Of a DNA stretch of 64,000 bases, positions 1-12,700 are shown one piece after another; within the stretch, counting starts at the first letter, position 1, and every line of letters begins with the position of its first letter. The translations under genes were made by a program, and so were the position numbers. The stretch lies in NCBI GenBank assembly GCA_949358305.1, contig OX442314.1, forward strand, positions 248,001-312,000, in the 5' to 3' direction. The notes beneath the pieces were generated by a model that was not told the origin of the DNA, did no database searches, and saw only the letters and a program-made list of their open reading frames with translations. The stretch comes from Strigamia acuminata. Its lineage: Eukaryota; Arthropoda; Chilopoda; Geophilomorpha; Linotaeniidae.

Positions 1-27
1 AAAACGATTTATTTCCATTTGTTTCTT

Positions 28-213
28 TTATTTCATTAGACACCGGTCGGCTTTGCCGCTCTCGTTGACGATAGACTTGAAATACGGAGCAACTGCATCG
101 CTCAAGTTCAAAACCCGCACTTGCGAGGCCACGGATTTATCCGCCTCGACCACAGATCCACGTTTGATGAACACGACGCTGCAACAAGAGAGAAAACAAA
201 TTACGTCCGCCAT
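28..213 (-). CDS. Small hypothetical ORF or terminal exon at window edge
   Basis: A 61-codon frame begins with [11 protein letters not shown] and ends CLMK-stop. I do not recognise the family. The first dozen residues are hydrophobic and Cys-rich. On the minus strand a good splice acceptor (pyrimidine tract then CAG) follows about 25 nt after the ATG, so the part from [13 protein letters not shown] onward may instead be a 3'-terminal exon of a gene. The next gene, TARBP1, ends about 110 bp away on the same strand. It could be a short real protein, a last exon, or chance. Confidence 0.25.
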   Translation of the reverse strand: MADVICFLSCCSVVFIKRGSVVEADKSVASQVRVLNLSDAVAPYFKSIVNESGKADRCLMK

Positions 214-347
214 TTTATTCCCAATTTTTCCAATCACCTGTTGATTTTAGTGTTTGAAAATCGCACATCAGTCGAGATAATATAACTAACGATCTCCTTA
301 TACAGCAATAATAACATTTGGTGTTAATCTCAAAGTCATTTATTTCT

Positions 348-3300
348 TCATTTATTTATTACATTTTGCCGAGAATATTCCCACACAAGCAGCGCTCCGC
401 ACACGTGCACGTTGAGGGAGCGAACGACTCCTCGCTGCGGTATTTGCACGCACGCGTCCAACATTTGAATCAACGAGACCGGAATTCCTTCTTTCTCGTT
501 GCCCAACAGCAGAAGGCACTTTTCAGGAAATTTGTATTCATCCACTCGAACGCTGTCGGCGGTCTGTTCGGCGCCGATCAGGACGTACCCTTGGTTCCTC
601 TTGCTCGTCAAATATTCCTTGAGTTGGAAAGGCTTCACCTCGCACATGGCCACCCATTTCTCGGCAGAAACGCTCAAATTCTGGAACTGTTTGTCCTGGA
701 TGCATTTCATGTTGGCCACCACGTACTCCTTCGCCCCGAAGATTTCGCAGCTCCTGCACAGACCTGCACGACACAAATTCATTTCATTAGTTTGATTAAT
801 TCCATAAATTCCATTAATTCCATTTCACCTCCCAAGTTGGGAATTCTGTCGATGAGTGACGCGACCACGATCAATTCGCCGTTTGACGCGCGTTTGCACG
901 GTGTCATTTTCTTCTGCACGTTCCCGTTTTCCACATTTTCTTCAACTTCAACCTCGACTTGCACGTTTTCTTCTGCAATTCAAATTATTCATTTCCCACG
1001 TTTATTAAAAATGCCAGTACTGACCCGTTTGAAACGCACTCAATTCTTCGTCGCCACTAAACGTGCGAATAAACGAGTTTTCTTCGCTACGAAATTTCGT
1101 AAAAACGTGCGCCGGGATCCACTCGTAATCGGAGACGTCCGTCAACCTCAGAATGTCGTGAAAAATTGTCTAGAAAATAATGAATGAAAATTATTTACTT
1201 ATTTAATTTCTTGATGCCATTGATTGATTTCTAAATCTCACCTGCAAGGAGTAATGTTTGCGAGCATCGAACGCCTTGAAATAGTAATTATCGAAAATTT
1301 TCTGCGTGCAACGCGCCGAATTGCCACCTCGATACGAAAACGTCAAACTGGATTCGACCGGACCGTACATGTCGAGGGCATTTTTCAAATCGTTCGATTC
1401 GCAAATCAGCCACAATTTGTGAAAAACCACCTGCAAGATTTATAAGATTTATAAGATTTATAGACAAATATGTAAAAACTCGTCAACTTGACTTGTGCAG
1501 TGACTCTGGTGTTGAAGTTTTGCGCCATGCACCAGGGAAGGACGCAGCGGAAAGCGGCGAGCACGAATTCTTCTTGTTGCTGTAGCGGTTCCAGCAGTTT
1601 GCCCACGTGGTAGATTATTCCCAGAAACGAACCGATGCTTCCGACTCGGATTCCTGCCGCCTGCAATCAATCCAATTCAATCAAATTATCACAAGTTTCA
1701 ACTTTTTCTTCTGCTACTTTTTCAATTTCGTCCCACAACTCGTCTCTCAAGGTCGCGAATCGAAGCAAAATCCTGACGGCCAGCCATTCCTGCATCACTC
1801 GGATGGACAATTGGGAGCCTTCCTCTACGAGCTGGCCGTAAACATTCTTCAGAACGCCAGTTAACGCTTCCTCGATAATAAAAACAATTCAAAACATTAG
1901 TTAATTTAGACATTATTGATATCCTTCGATTTACTTGAGCGCAAAGTGGTTCCAGGACGAGGATCGTCTGCCAAACTCGATTTTTCTTTAAATGGATCAA
2001 AGAATTTGCATAATAACGAGTGGCCGTTGCACCGACCGCGGCGTCTTGCGCGAGCAACAGCGCGATCAACTCGGCGACCAACGGATGACCACTTTCCAAA
2101 CTCACAATCAACGACACTGCAGCGGCTCGAACGGAAACCTCGTCCAAGTGATCGCTTTCGAACAGGGAGTTGACGGTGCACGTTTCACCGAGCGCGGACA
2201 CAAAAGCGTCCGCATCGCCCTTCACTCTTTGGTCTTTGCGATGGACGGGACCGAACGTGAGCGCGTTCGCCATCAATTGCGCGTGCACGCTCATGTTGCG
2301 GCGCGTGTCTTTCGAGCGCATCCAAACGTCGACGCAGTGGAACACCAACATGTGAAATATCGTCGGACAAGTGTCGGACAACTCGTGCGCTTTTTCGCAA
2401 AACTAGAAAATCAAACAAACTAATGATTAGGAAAAGGATAAATGCAGAAAAAAATTTATTGCACAAAACGCAGAAATGCGTAAAATAAATGCTTCAAATT
2501 GCCATTGTTTCCGAAAAATGGTCACTTTTGCATTTATTTTACGATACGCAATGCAAAAAATCGTAAAATAAACGCATTAATCTCCATGTTTTCGGAAAAT
2601 GCGATTTATGCATTTATTTTGTGTTTATAATTCTCTAACACTTAATAAATTCTTCCATTTTGCAAATTATTAGATTTTTAATGCATAAACATCCTTTCTT
2701 TAATAATGATTGATTTCTTTAACTTGAAAAAATAAATTTACGTGAATTAAAATCGAGTTGGAGGCATTCGGGTGATCGAGCAGCCGCGGGTGAAAAGCCA
2801 CTTGTAGAAATGCCTCGATCGCGATCCAAAAGATTTCCGTTTTCCGTCTTTCAAAGGCCATGTTCCACACGGAGTGCAGCAATTTCCCAAAAAGCTGTTC
2901 GTTTTCGTCAAATACCTAATCCAAAACAAATAATCAACATCATTATAAAGCAAATATTAAATCAAAAATTCACTAGTCACCCGCGACAACGACAAAGATA
3001 AAACGTGTTGGATGCAACGACAAACTGGCGGAATCACGTCCGTGCCGATCTCCAACGTGTACAGCGCAAATTCGATCAAAGCCACGACCTCCAGTTCGTT
3101 GTGACATCGACTCGCGTGAAAAGCCAGACACTTCCAAACGCAATTGTAATACTCCGACACGATTCGGCCTCGTTGTCCCAAATAAACGTCGCAGTTGCTG
3201 AAATTGAATGCAGTTAAATAACAAATAATTAAACTTGAATAATTAATTTACTTGTTGGAAGACGATTTTGTGAGCGTATACTTGAAAAGATTGTTCGTGA

Positions 3301-6216
3301 ATTTGTGTCGAACAAAACGCAGGATTTTATCGCCACTTAATTTCCATTTCCCCAAATGCCGCATTTCCGATTCAATTATTTCGACGATCCAAGCGAGGCA
3401 CGCAACTGCGCAATATTTACTCAGAAGATGATCCTTTGGAAAATGAAAAATGAACAAATTAGAAAGAAAACGAGCAAATTTGTCATTCTTATGCATTTTG
3501 GCATCCATTTGAAATCAACTCACCTCTGAATTGGCGTCATCAAAGTGTAGCGCAGCAAGATCCGTCAACTTATTCACACACTCGTCCATCTCGTTCGAGT
3601 CTTCGTACGCTTTGAACAAACTTTTCAACAATTTCAAATACATCTCGAGTCTCTTCACATCATCCATCTAAAAGTAATTATTATTTTTAAAAATTCGATT
3701 TTAAATTCTATCCGTTTCTAACGTGATTCGAAATCCTGATAAGCGCGTAATCGATGATGGACGTGAGGCACGGAGCGATGCACGCGACAACTTCCATCCG
3801 AACCGCATCTTGTGACGATTCTATTAAAATCTAAATTAAAACCGACATTTGTGAATGAAAAATCTATTTCCTCCTATTTTTATACCCGCCGTCCGACTAA
3901 TTTCCACTTCCTCGAGCAGCGAAACGACAAACTTCAAACTGCGGTCGACTTTCGCGAGCGGTAAATACGGACGCGTATTAACGGACGATAAAATCATTTT
4001 CACCGGTCCCAGCGCCATTCCCACACTCGATAGAGCGAGTAAACCCGCGTCCAAACTCAGAACCAACGTCCGCGATGTGCGCTCCATTTCCAAATCCGTC
4101 AAATAAAAATCATCTATTTTGAAATAAAATTATAAAAATTATAAAAATTATAAATTTATAAATCATAAAATCAAATAACCTTTGTCCGTATTTGTATGGT
4201 TGTTTTCCGTTTCGTTTAATCGGTGCATCGTGCGTTTTATGAATTTGCCCACGTCGCTCGATGTTAAATTCGCAGCCGACGGCAGTTGCCGCAACCATTC
4301 GACGCACCGCGAGCGTAATTCAGTGCGACGACTCAACACACCGTTTTGCGCAAACGGCAATAAAAACGACGACAAAATATCGAACGTCACGTCGTCTTTT
4401 TTCACCAATTTCAGAAACGCATCCAAGAAAAAACAATGGACGGCGATCCTCAAATACTTCTCCTGGGTGCGAAGACAATCGACGATCAACGACCTACAAT
4501 AAATCATTTCTATTTCAATCATTTTTATAAAGTAAAAATTTATTACTTTAAATCTTCCAACGCCGTCAGATTCCACGCAGGCGCCACAGGCACAGTCGAC
4601 AGCGAGTAACTAATGTACAATAAAGGCACCGGAGCCCAATTTAAACCTCGAATAGACCCGAGTAAAGAACTAAAAAAATCAACTAAAAAAAGTTTAAAAA
4701 CAATTAATCGATCAAATCAATCCATAATTAATTTATTTTTCAACCGATGAGTGAAGATCCTCGCAGAATGACGACACAGTGCGTGAAAAATCGCGAAAAT
4801 GACGAGACAATCGCGGGAACAGAACCCCTCTGCTCGTTCTGCGACCTCGCGAACAACGACGCATCGTTGATGACGTTTAATAAAGGACCAAAAACAAACT
4901 AAAATAAAAAATTAAAATAATTAAAACAAATAAAAATCATTCGTCCTCACTGTCAGACGTCATACTTGAGCGTCGATGAAATTCTCTTTGGTGAAATTCA
5001 AGCGTAAAAACCGTTCGAGCGCCCATTTTTTGATCAATTTCGAATCGTGCAGAAACATGCGATGAAAAAGCGTCGACAGCAATTCCAAATGAAACGGCGA
5101 AATGTCGCTCGCTTTGATCACCCGGTCGATTTTCCCAAGAACCGGTTTAATGACGTGAACCTTAAAAATCAAATCAAATCAAATCAAATACAAACAAATA
5201 TAAACAAATACAAACAAACTTGAATTCAATACTTGTGTTTCTTCCAACGTTTCGATGATAAGAATGTAATTGGACCACGAAAAATGCTGCGACTCCAACT
5301 TGGCGCGCGACGTCACGTGCTTGAGCACGAAAAGCGCCTGTTTCCGGTGCAGCGAGTTCTCGTGCGCCAGCCCGAACCGAATTAAAAGCCACAAATTCTT
5401 CTCCGACGAAATCCGATCCAAAAAAGACGAAAAAACTGCCTCCTCCGTCATCAATTCCATCAAATTGCACACAATCAGATACCCGTTGCCCACGCTTTTA
5501 CTCTGACAATCCGAATAAGTAAAACTAAAGAAACTCTGCGCACGTTCCCACAGAATTTCCACCAACTCGAGTTTGCTCGCGAGGTCCATGAGTTTCAACA
5601 AGGGGGGCACGACGTCGACGAGCACGAAAGCGGCGAACTGCGAATCGCAACGCGAGAGAACCCAACTCAACGTGCTTTGGAATTGCACCGCAAATTCGTT
5701 GAATTCGACGTTTTTTTTCATTTTTCCAAATAAAAACGTGACGATTTCGAGAGCAACTTTGGGTTTCGAGCACTTTTCCGGGGGCTCACGATCAAATTGA
5801 ATTTGCACACTTTTCTCGCATTCTCGCGCCCATTCCACCACGTTTTCTTCGCCCGTCAACTCCAAACAAAACCATTTGGTGGCTATTGCGACCTCGCAGA
5901 GTTCTCGATTCGTCCCGGCGTGTTCCGACAGCAATATAGGCGTGCAAACGTCGTCGACGATGCGGTTTAATGCGCTCAGTAGACGAGGTTGCGGCGCGGG
6001 ATGTTTTTCATCGATTACTCGCACGATTTCTCGCAATGTGCGCAACAAATTGACGGTTTGATCGCGCGACAAATCGCGTTCAATCTCTCCGCACACATTA
6101 TCCAACACCACGTACAGTTGATCGTCACTGAAAACATTTAAAAGAGTTTTTAGAGTCATTTTTGAAGCCGTAATACCCTCAGCAGCATTCATGTTCTCCC
6201 GGTCGTTGGAAGCCAT
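348..6216 (-). CDS. TARBP1: TARBP1-type tRNA guanosine-18 2'-O-methyltransferase (SpoU/TrmH family)
   Basis: Eighteen coding exons in transcript order: 6216-5233, 5160-4966, 4898-4745, 4682-4547, 4493-4180, 4113-3886, 3820-3723, 3667-3524, 3433-3252, 3197-2981, 2915-2742, 2402-1935, 1870-1718, 1660-1493, 1430-1242, 1169-1025, 972-829, 763-348. They sum to 4,509 nt (1,502 aa; human TARBP1 is about 1,620). The start ATG opens [14 protein letters not shown]. Most of the protein is helical repeat of HEAT/ARM type. The last two exons carry the SpoU methyltransferase domain with its knotted SAM-site motifs: [26 protein letters not shown] and [18 protein letters not shown]. The family methylates ribose of G18 in tRNA using S-adenosylmethionine. 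Exon joins were chosen by GT-AG sites and frame. Exons 12-18 recur as a degenerate inverted copy at 55.5-57.6 kb. Head to head with GMF. Confidence 0.93.
2475..2640. repeat. Two diverged ~80-bp direct units in TARBP1 intron 11
   Basis: The 339-bp intron between the exons ending at 2742 and starting at 2402 is AT-rich. It contains two related units, each with an imperfect TTTCCGAAAA/TTTTCGGAAAA motif followed by TGCATTTATTTT. The end of the duplicated TARBP1 block (around 2470) lies at the edge of this repeat. Confidence 0.45.
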
Positions 6217-6397
6217 TTTGAATCCAGTAGCGCCCTCTGTGATCAAAAACGTCAAGTGTAAAACACAAACAGGAAATTGGCAACTGATCACATCCCGAAG
6301 TTCCGACTCTCAAAAAGGCCGCACAAGCACAAACTCATAATTAGTACATTTTTCCTTTCATCTCGCTCGCATTTTCTTTCCCCCACAGAATGGAATA
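6217..6397. promoter_or_regulatory. Short shared 5' region of TARBP1 and GMF
   Basis: The two start codons diverge across about 180 bp, so both 5' UTRs and promoters must fit here or reach into the neighbouring transcript. No TATA-like element is obvious at a suitable distance. This is inferred from gene layout, not from a recognised motif. Confidence 0.45.
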
Positions 6398-7110
6398 ATG
6401 GTTCGTCATTTGATCATTTCCAATTCGAATTCAAACAAAATAATTAATTTTATTTTTATTTATTTATTTATTTATTTTTCACAAATTTTCATTTCCAGGC
6501 ACAAAATGTCAAAGTATGTGAAATCGACCCAGATTTAAAAAAGAAACTCAAAGAATTCCGATTCCGCAAGTCGCACAACAATGCGGCCGTTATCAGTAAG
6601 TGAAGACCAAAAACCGCCCATTCGCCATTTATCATTTTCAAACTGATAATCGCTAATTTTCTCGTTAATTCCAGTGAAAATCGACCGCGCGAAGCTCCTC
6701 GTGCATTTGGACGAAGTTCTCGAGGTAAATATACAAAATAAAGCTAGAAAACAAACATTGAATGCCAACTTCCGACAGGATATCAGCGTGGATCAGCTGA
6801 GAGAGTCTTTACCGGACCACCAACCGCGATTCGTCGTTTACAGTTACAAACTGGACCACGACGACGGTCGCATTTCGTACCCGTTGTGCTTCATTTTCAT
6901 CACCCCGCCGGGTAAAAATAACATCAAAATTAGTCTCAATTTTTCTCAATTATTTTATTTGGATTAGACTGCAAACCGGAACTGCAAATGATGTACGCAG
7001 GAACCAAACTGGCGCTCGTCAAAGAGGCCGATTTGACCAAAGTGTTCGAAGTTCGTCTGCTGGAGGAACTCACGGAGGAATGGCTGCACGAAAAATTAGG
7101 AAAACGTTAA
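6398..7110 (+). CDS. GMF: Glia maturation factor (ADF-homology protein)
   Basis: Five coding exons: 6398-6400 (ATG only), 6499-6595, 6675-6724, 6779-6911, 6968-7110; 426 nt, 141 aa, the usual GMF length. The protein reads [17 protein letters not shown], then [54 protein letters not shown] and [20 protein letters not shown], a near match to GMF of insects and vertebrates. GMF is a single ADF/cofilin-homology domain that binds Arp2/3, debranches actin networks and inhibits new branching. The first exon splices directly after the ATG with a weak donor (GTTCGT). This is the only usable in-frame start nearby, so a further upstream non-coding exon is possible. Confidence 0.93.
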
Positions 7111-7662
7111 AAAAAAACGCGTTTTTCCTTCTTTTCTCGTTGGAAACTTGGAATCAACCATAATATGCAAGCTTTTATGTAACAGTGCATGGCATTTAAA
7201 CAAAATGATGACTTTTTTAATCAAATTACGTCTTTTTCACGTTTTGTGTGTGAAATGTTAGAAATGTTTCATGTTATGAATGATGAATCGTTTAAATTTA
7301 GTCCTTTGATAGGATATACGTGTATTTTAAATGTATTAATAAGTTTATATACGTGTTTTAAGGAAGAAAAAAAGAAGAAATTTACTTTTTATTAAATTAA
7401 ATTAATTACTTAAACTCCCAAACATGTCGATTATTAAATTTACATAAAATTTGTAGCATTTTGACATTGCGATTATGCGTGTTCTGAATAAAAGAAAGCA
7501 AATTTACATTTCTTTTTCGCTCGGATACTAACACAACATTGAGAGATCATCGCTTTTTAAATCAATTCACAACCAAACAAAATATCACTTGAATTAAAGT
7601 CCCAAACATTCATTCGATCGCCCAACGCAATAACAAACACAATATGCAACGATTTCTTCCAT
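7111..7662. other. Convergent intergenic/3' UTR region between GMF and cornichon
   Basis: AT-rich with AATAAA signals, for example near 7487. A 68-codon low-complexity frame at 7189-7395 is not supported as a gene. Probably the 3' UTRs of GMF and the convergent cornichon gene. Confidence 0.5.
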
Positions 7663-8878
7663 TTACGCCGTAATAAGACTGTAAATCATTCTGCAAATGA
7701 AAAACATATAAATAAGTAAATTAATTAATTAATTTCATAATTTACCCGTAAAGATAGTAAAAAAATCCGACCAAATAAAACGCTAATTTAAACCAGCCTT
7801 CCGTTTGTGCTTTGGATAATTGATCCGCGTTCATGATGGTTGTTGGGTCATATAGACCGGGTGAACTCATCACAGGACGGTTTTTGTATCTAAAAATACA
7901 TTTATTCCATATGAATTACAATTTTAACCTTTTTTTTTAACAAAATTTCAAATTTTAACCATTTTTATTGTCAAAATTTCAAAATTTCAGATTTTAATGA
8001 TTTTTATTGACAAAATTTCAAATTTTAACCATTTTTATTGATAAAATTTCAAACTTTTACCATTTTTATTGACAAAATTTCAAATTTTAATCATTTTTAT
8101 TGTCAAAATTTCAAATTTTAACAATTTTTATTGATAAAATTTCAAATTTTAACCATTTTTATTGACAAAATTTCAAATTTTAACCATTTTTGTTGTCAAA
8201 ATTTCAAATTTTAACCATTTTTATTGACAAAATTTCAAATTTTAACAATTTTTATTGTCAAAATTTCAAATTTTAACGAATTTGCTGATATAAACTCAAA
8301 TTTTAACGAATTTTCCAATACAAACTCGAATTTGAACCAATTTTTGTCAATATCAATTAGAATTTGAACGATTTTATCAACATAAATTGTAATTTAACAA
8401 CGTTTTCGATCGTTTATACCTCAGTATGTGGTAGGCAATCAGTGGGATATTTAAAATTAACGTGAACCATTCTCCCGCTACGAAAAACAAAATGTTGAAG
8501 AAGATGTGGATGAAATATTCTGGCAAGACGAGCTGAAAGAAAATTTTACCAAAATAAAAAATTTATTTCTGTATTATTTTAATTCCATTCTGCTGTACAA
8601 TACTTACTGGATTCAAACTGTTGCATTGATCAATCGGGTTTTTGTAATCGGTTTTTAGTTCATCAAAAGCGATAATCTGTGAAGAACAAACGTGGGTTTA
8701 TCAGCTCTTTTTATCTTTCATTTTACGCCCGAACGAATTTTATTTCCAATTCTTAATTCGTTCTTGACGGTTCTTCCAAGTGAGATGCAGCACTTACGTG
8801 AAAAATGGCGAAGAATATTAAGAAAGCGTCGAGAATTAATGCCGCGATGTAACAAAACGCAGCGAACGTAAACGCCAT
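7663..8878 (-). CDS. cni: Cornichon family AMPA receptor auxiliary / ER cargo receptor (CNIH1/cni type)
   Basis: Five coding exons: 8878-8798, 8676-8608, 8532-8420, 7889-7746, 7690-7663; 435 nt, 144 aa, exactly the usual length. It reads MAFTFAAFCYIAALILDA, then FHIIAFDELKTDYKNPID, QCNSLNPLVLPEYF, RYKNRPVMSSPGLYDPTT and ends FYYLYGMIYSLITA. Hydrophobic segments lie at about residues 8-28, 55-78 and 122-142. Cornichon proteins are ER membrane cargo receptors that load clients such as TGF-alpha-like ligands into COPII vesicles; the Drosophila ortholog exports Gurken. The motif IAFDELKTDYKNPIDQCN is the conserved luminal/COPII region. The 530-bp fourth-position intron is filled by a minisatellite. 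Confidence 0.95.
7920..8290. repeat. ~31-bp AT-rich minisatellite in cornichon intron
   Basis: About twelve head-to-tail copies of a unit close to AAATTTCAAATTTTAACC followed by ATTTTTATTGACA. Copies vary by point changes (GACA, GTCA, GATA). More diverged copies reach about 8,400, immediately before the splice site. Confidence 0.85.
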
Positions 8879-9730
8879 GATGGCACAGTGGCGCCGTGCG
8901 ACGGCGACATTGACAACTTTTAATCGTACTTAGGTGTATACTTCTTTTTTTAGATGTAGGTCAAATAAAAAAACCTGTTATCAATTCTTTAATATTTCCT
9001 ATTGTTTTTCTATCTTATTTATTTCCTTTTTTGAAACATAAACTTGTTGGCATTGGTGGCTCGTCAGTATTTGTTACTTTGAATTAGTGAACAAAAAATG
9101 ATTTTATTTGATTTAGACGAGACAATTTTTTAATTTCAACTTGACAGATGATGAGAATAATACATTCCGAACAGATTTAATGAAAAAAAAGAAGTTTAAC
9201 GACGAATTTTAAGGCGAAATAGAAATAAAACAAACGGTTTACTCACTCCAAAAACCAAAAACCGGCGGTAGAGGGCGCCACGGTTCGCCCACGTTCACAC
9301 AACCAAAGCAAAACATTGATAAAAGTGAAAGAAAAACAACATGTTTTTCTCCCTTTCAATGCCATACGAAACAAAACGAGCATGACGAATCGTAATTAAA
9401 CAAAAATAAATCTCACCTAACTAGATGGAATTCCACCCTTAAGAAACTATTGGAATTTCCCAGTTCACCTCAGCGGCTGACGTCACGAAACAACACACGC
9501 ACAGGCACATAGTCATAACATACACACAGGCAGAGCTTTCAGCTGGTAGCGAAGGCGAACTGTACGTAGCTTATGATTGGTGATCTAATACAGTCGGCTG
9601 GCTAAATTTGACGCAAAAGAAAAAGCACGGCATACTTTTAGCAAGCCTGGCCTCGAGTGGGGACTCAGAAGACGGTGGAGTTTCTCCCCCACCGCGAAAA
9701 AAGCAACGATTGTCTGCCGCCGCTGCTACC
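8879..9730. promoter_or_regulatory. Divergent 5' region of cornichon and WDR26
   Basis: No coding signal on either strand until the WDR26 frame opens. The segment 9,250-9,600 is less AT-rich than its surroundings and contains TGACGTCA at about 9478-9485, the perfect palindromic cAMP response element (CREB/ATF site). This would suit either promoter. The role is inferred. Confidence 0.45.
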
Positions 9731-12700
9731 ATGCAAGCCAATGGCTGTCCTCAACACAATGGAGACACACCAGGCAGCTCGAGTGCCACAGCAGAGAATA
9801 ACGGAGGAGAAATCAACGTCAACGGCAAACCGGACTTGTCCCCCAAGATTAAAACGAGAGCTGATCAAGACATTGTCCGTTTGATCGGACAGCACTTGAA
9901 AGGATTAGGGCTCAAGTGCGTACGACTAATGACTAAAAAATCACATTTATTGAGAATTAACTCGTTTTCCCACACTAAATCTCGCTAAATAATATTTCAT
10001 TCTTTTTTTACGTTCAAACTCGCTTGATCGGCCATTTTTTTTTGTTTTGGGTTTTGCGAGTGATGAAATACGATTTTGTAAGACTCGTATCGGATTTTTA
10101 ATATTTTTTTTTCGAGGGTCGCCGAGATCGATGCTCACGGAAATGACCTTCGATGGTCGAATGGAATGATTAGAACATTAAATAATGCACAATCTGTGAC
10201 GTATTTGTATTTATTTCTCGATTTTTGAGTAGTTTTCGTGCGAAAACGGAAATTAAAAAGTGTCCAACATGGAGTGGCGCCATGTTTGTTACCTTGTACT
10301 CGATTTATCCTCTACTCGACAAATTTGTTTTAATTGCAGTCGCACCGCCGAGCAATTAATGCAGGAGTCCGGTTGTCGACTCGACCATCCGGCCGCGACG
10401 AAATTCCGCAATCACATTTTAGACGGTGAATGGGCCAAAGTGAGTCATTTAAATAATTTAATTTAAATAATTTCTTTTATTTCATTTTATTTTAATTATT
10501 TCAGGCCGAACACACGTTAAATGAACTCAAGTCGTTGCTCGATACACCTTTGGCCTTAGTCGTAAGTAGAATCCTAAAAATTGATTTTATTCTTGTTTTG
10601 ATTTAAAAATTTAAATTTTAGAAAATGAAGTTTCTGCTGTTGGAGCAGAAATATCTTGAGAAACTAGAAGACGGACAAATTTTAGACGCCCTTCATATTT
10701 TACGTAATGAATTGACTCCGCTTCGTCACAACACGAAGCGAGTCCACGAACTGAGCAGGTGCGAAGCCATTTTGATTAAAATTTGCAGCGTTGTATCGAA
10801 CGCGAACTAATAGAACGAAAAATTCAAATGATGTTCATGTTCACCATGTTTGATGATGAAAACGTCGCAAAAATGTTCGTTTAAACGTTTATCTTCATCG
10901 AAACATTCATTTTGATTACTTTTTACAACGAAAACGACTGCTTTACTAAAAAAAATGTGTTTTGTCATCTGAAATCCACAAAATGTAACAAAAAACATTT
11001 TAATTTCTAAAAAAAAAATCTGAAAAATGAACGTGAACTTCGAAAAAACTTTTAGTGAACGAGATACAACGCTGGAAATTTAAATCTGATTAAATTAAAT
11101 TGTAACGCTGAAATTGTTGATATTTAGCTACATAATGTGTGGCACTGGAGAGGAGCTTCGCAGCACCTCGAACTGGGGAGGAAAGGATTCGGATTCCAGA
11201 ACGAAACTCATGGAACGTCTTCAAGGTATAAAAATATAAATTTAATTATAATTTTAATTATAATTTAATTTTAATTTTCTAGTTTATTTACCTCCGACTA
11301 TAATGTTGCCTCCGCGTCGCCTGCAGACGTTGTTGACGCAAGCGATCGAGCTACAGAAAGACCGATGCCCGTACCACAACACGCGAATCGACAGCACGTT
11401 AGATCAAATCTCGCTGCTCATGGACCACGCGTGCAGCAGGTAACGCGAATGAGAGAGAGATGTTTTGGTTTTGACGCCGTTGAGTTGCAGAGAGCAGTTT
11501 CCTTGCGAGACCATCCAAGTGCTCAACGACCATTGCGACGAAGTTTGGTTTTGCAAGTTCTCGAACGACGGCACCAAGTTGGCGACGGGATCGAAGGACA
11601 CGACGGTCATCGTTTGGGAAATGGACACCGTAAATTTAATTTAATTTAATTTAATTTAATTTAATTTAATTTAAGAGCAATTGATTCTGTCGCAGGATAC
11701 GTTAGAATTACGTCACAAGAAAACTTTGGAAGGACATTCTTATGGAGTTTCTTACATGTCGTGGAGTCCAGACGACGCTTACCTGATAGCGTGTGGCCCG
11801 GACGATTGTTCAGAGTTGTGGGTTTGGAACGTGCAGGTGCACATTTCCTGTCTAAATGTTTTGTTTGTGATTGATTTATATTTATATTGATGTTGTTGCA
11901 GACGGGCGATTTACGGGTTAAGATGAGTCATTCGCCCGAAGATAGTTTAACTTGTTGTTCTTGGCATAAGGATGCCAAGAAATTCGTGACTGGGGGAACA
12001 CGGGGACAGTTTTACCAATGCGTAAATATCAATTTTGAAAAGCGATCTTTTTAGCTCAAAAAACCCGCTACGGCTACTAAACAGTCATTTTGTTGACGCC
12101 GTTTAGTCTACGAACGTTTTGTCGACCGGGAGAATGTTGGGTCGCTTTTTCGACTCAGTGAACGAGTACGTTTAGTTGACGTGTCATCTTGTCTGTGTAA
12201 AAATGCACTTTTCTGTGTAAGAATGCACTTTTCTGTGTAAAAATGCAATTTTTGGTCTGAAAATGTAATTTTTGTCTGAAAATGTAATTTTTGGTCTGAA
12301 AATTGCAATTTTTGGTCTGAAAATTGCAATTTTTGGTCTGAAAATTGCAATTTTTGGTCTGAAAATTGCAATTTTTGGTCTGAAAATTGCAATTTTTGGT
12401 CTGAAAATTGCAATTTTTGGTCTAAAAATGCAAATTTTTGGTCTGAAATTGCAAATTTTTGGTCTGAAATTGCAAATTTTTGGTCTAAAAATGCAATTTC
12501 TAGGGAAAAAATAAACAAAAATAAAATAAATAAAATAAGACGGTGTAAAAAGTCGACTAAATAACCCTATCCCCAAAAAACGACCAATATAATGTTTGAT
12601 GTGGTCCATAAAAAGTTGATTTTTGAGCTAAGAACGTTCATTTTCAATAAAAATTTAAACAAAAAAAAATTATTTTTTTAAAATTGTAATTTTTGAATTC

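Noticed and set aside
318-1187. 289-codon open frame on the + strand
   Set aside because: It is antisense to the last TARBP1 exons, spans introns, and has no family resemblance; its translation is the shadow of the SpoU domain.
12108-12609. Overlapping frames of 136, 141 and 80 codons with a repeating heptapeptide
   Set aside because: Product of the 21-bp minisatellite, whose period is divisible by three and so keeps frames open on both strands.
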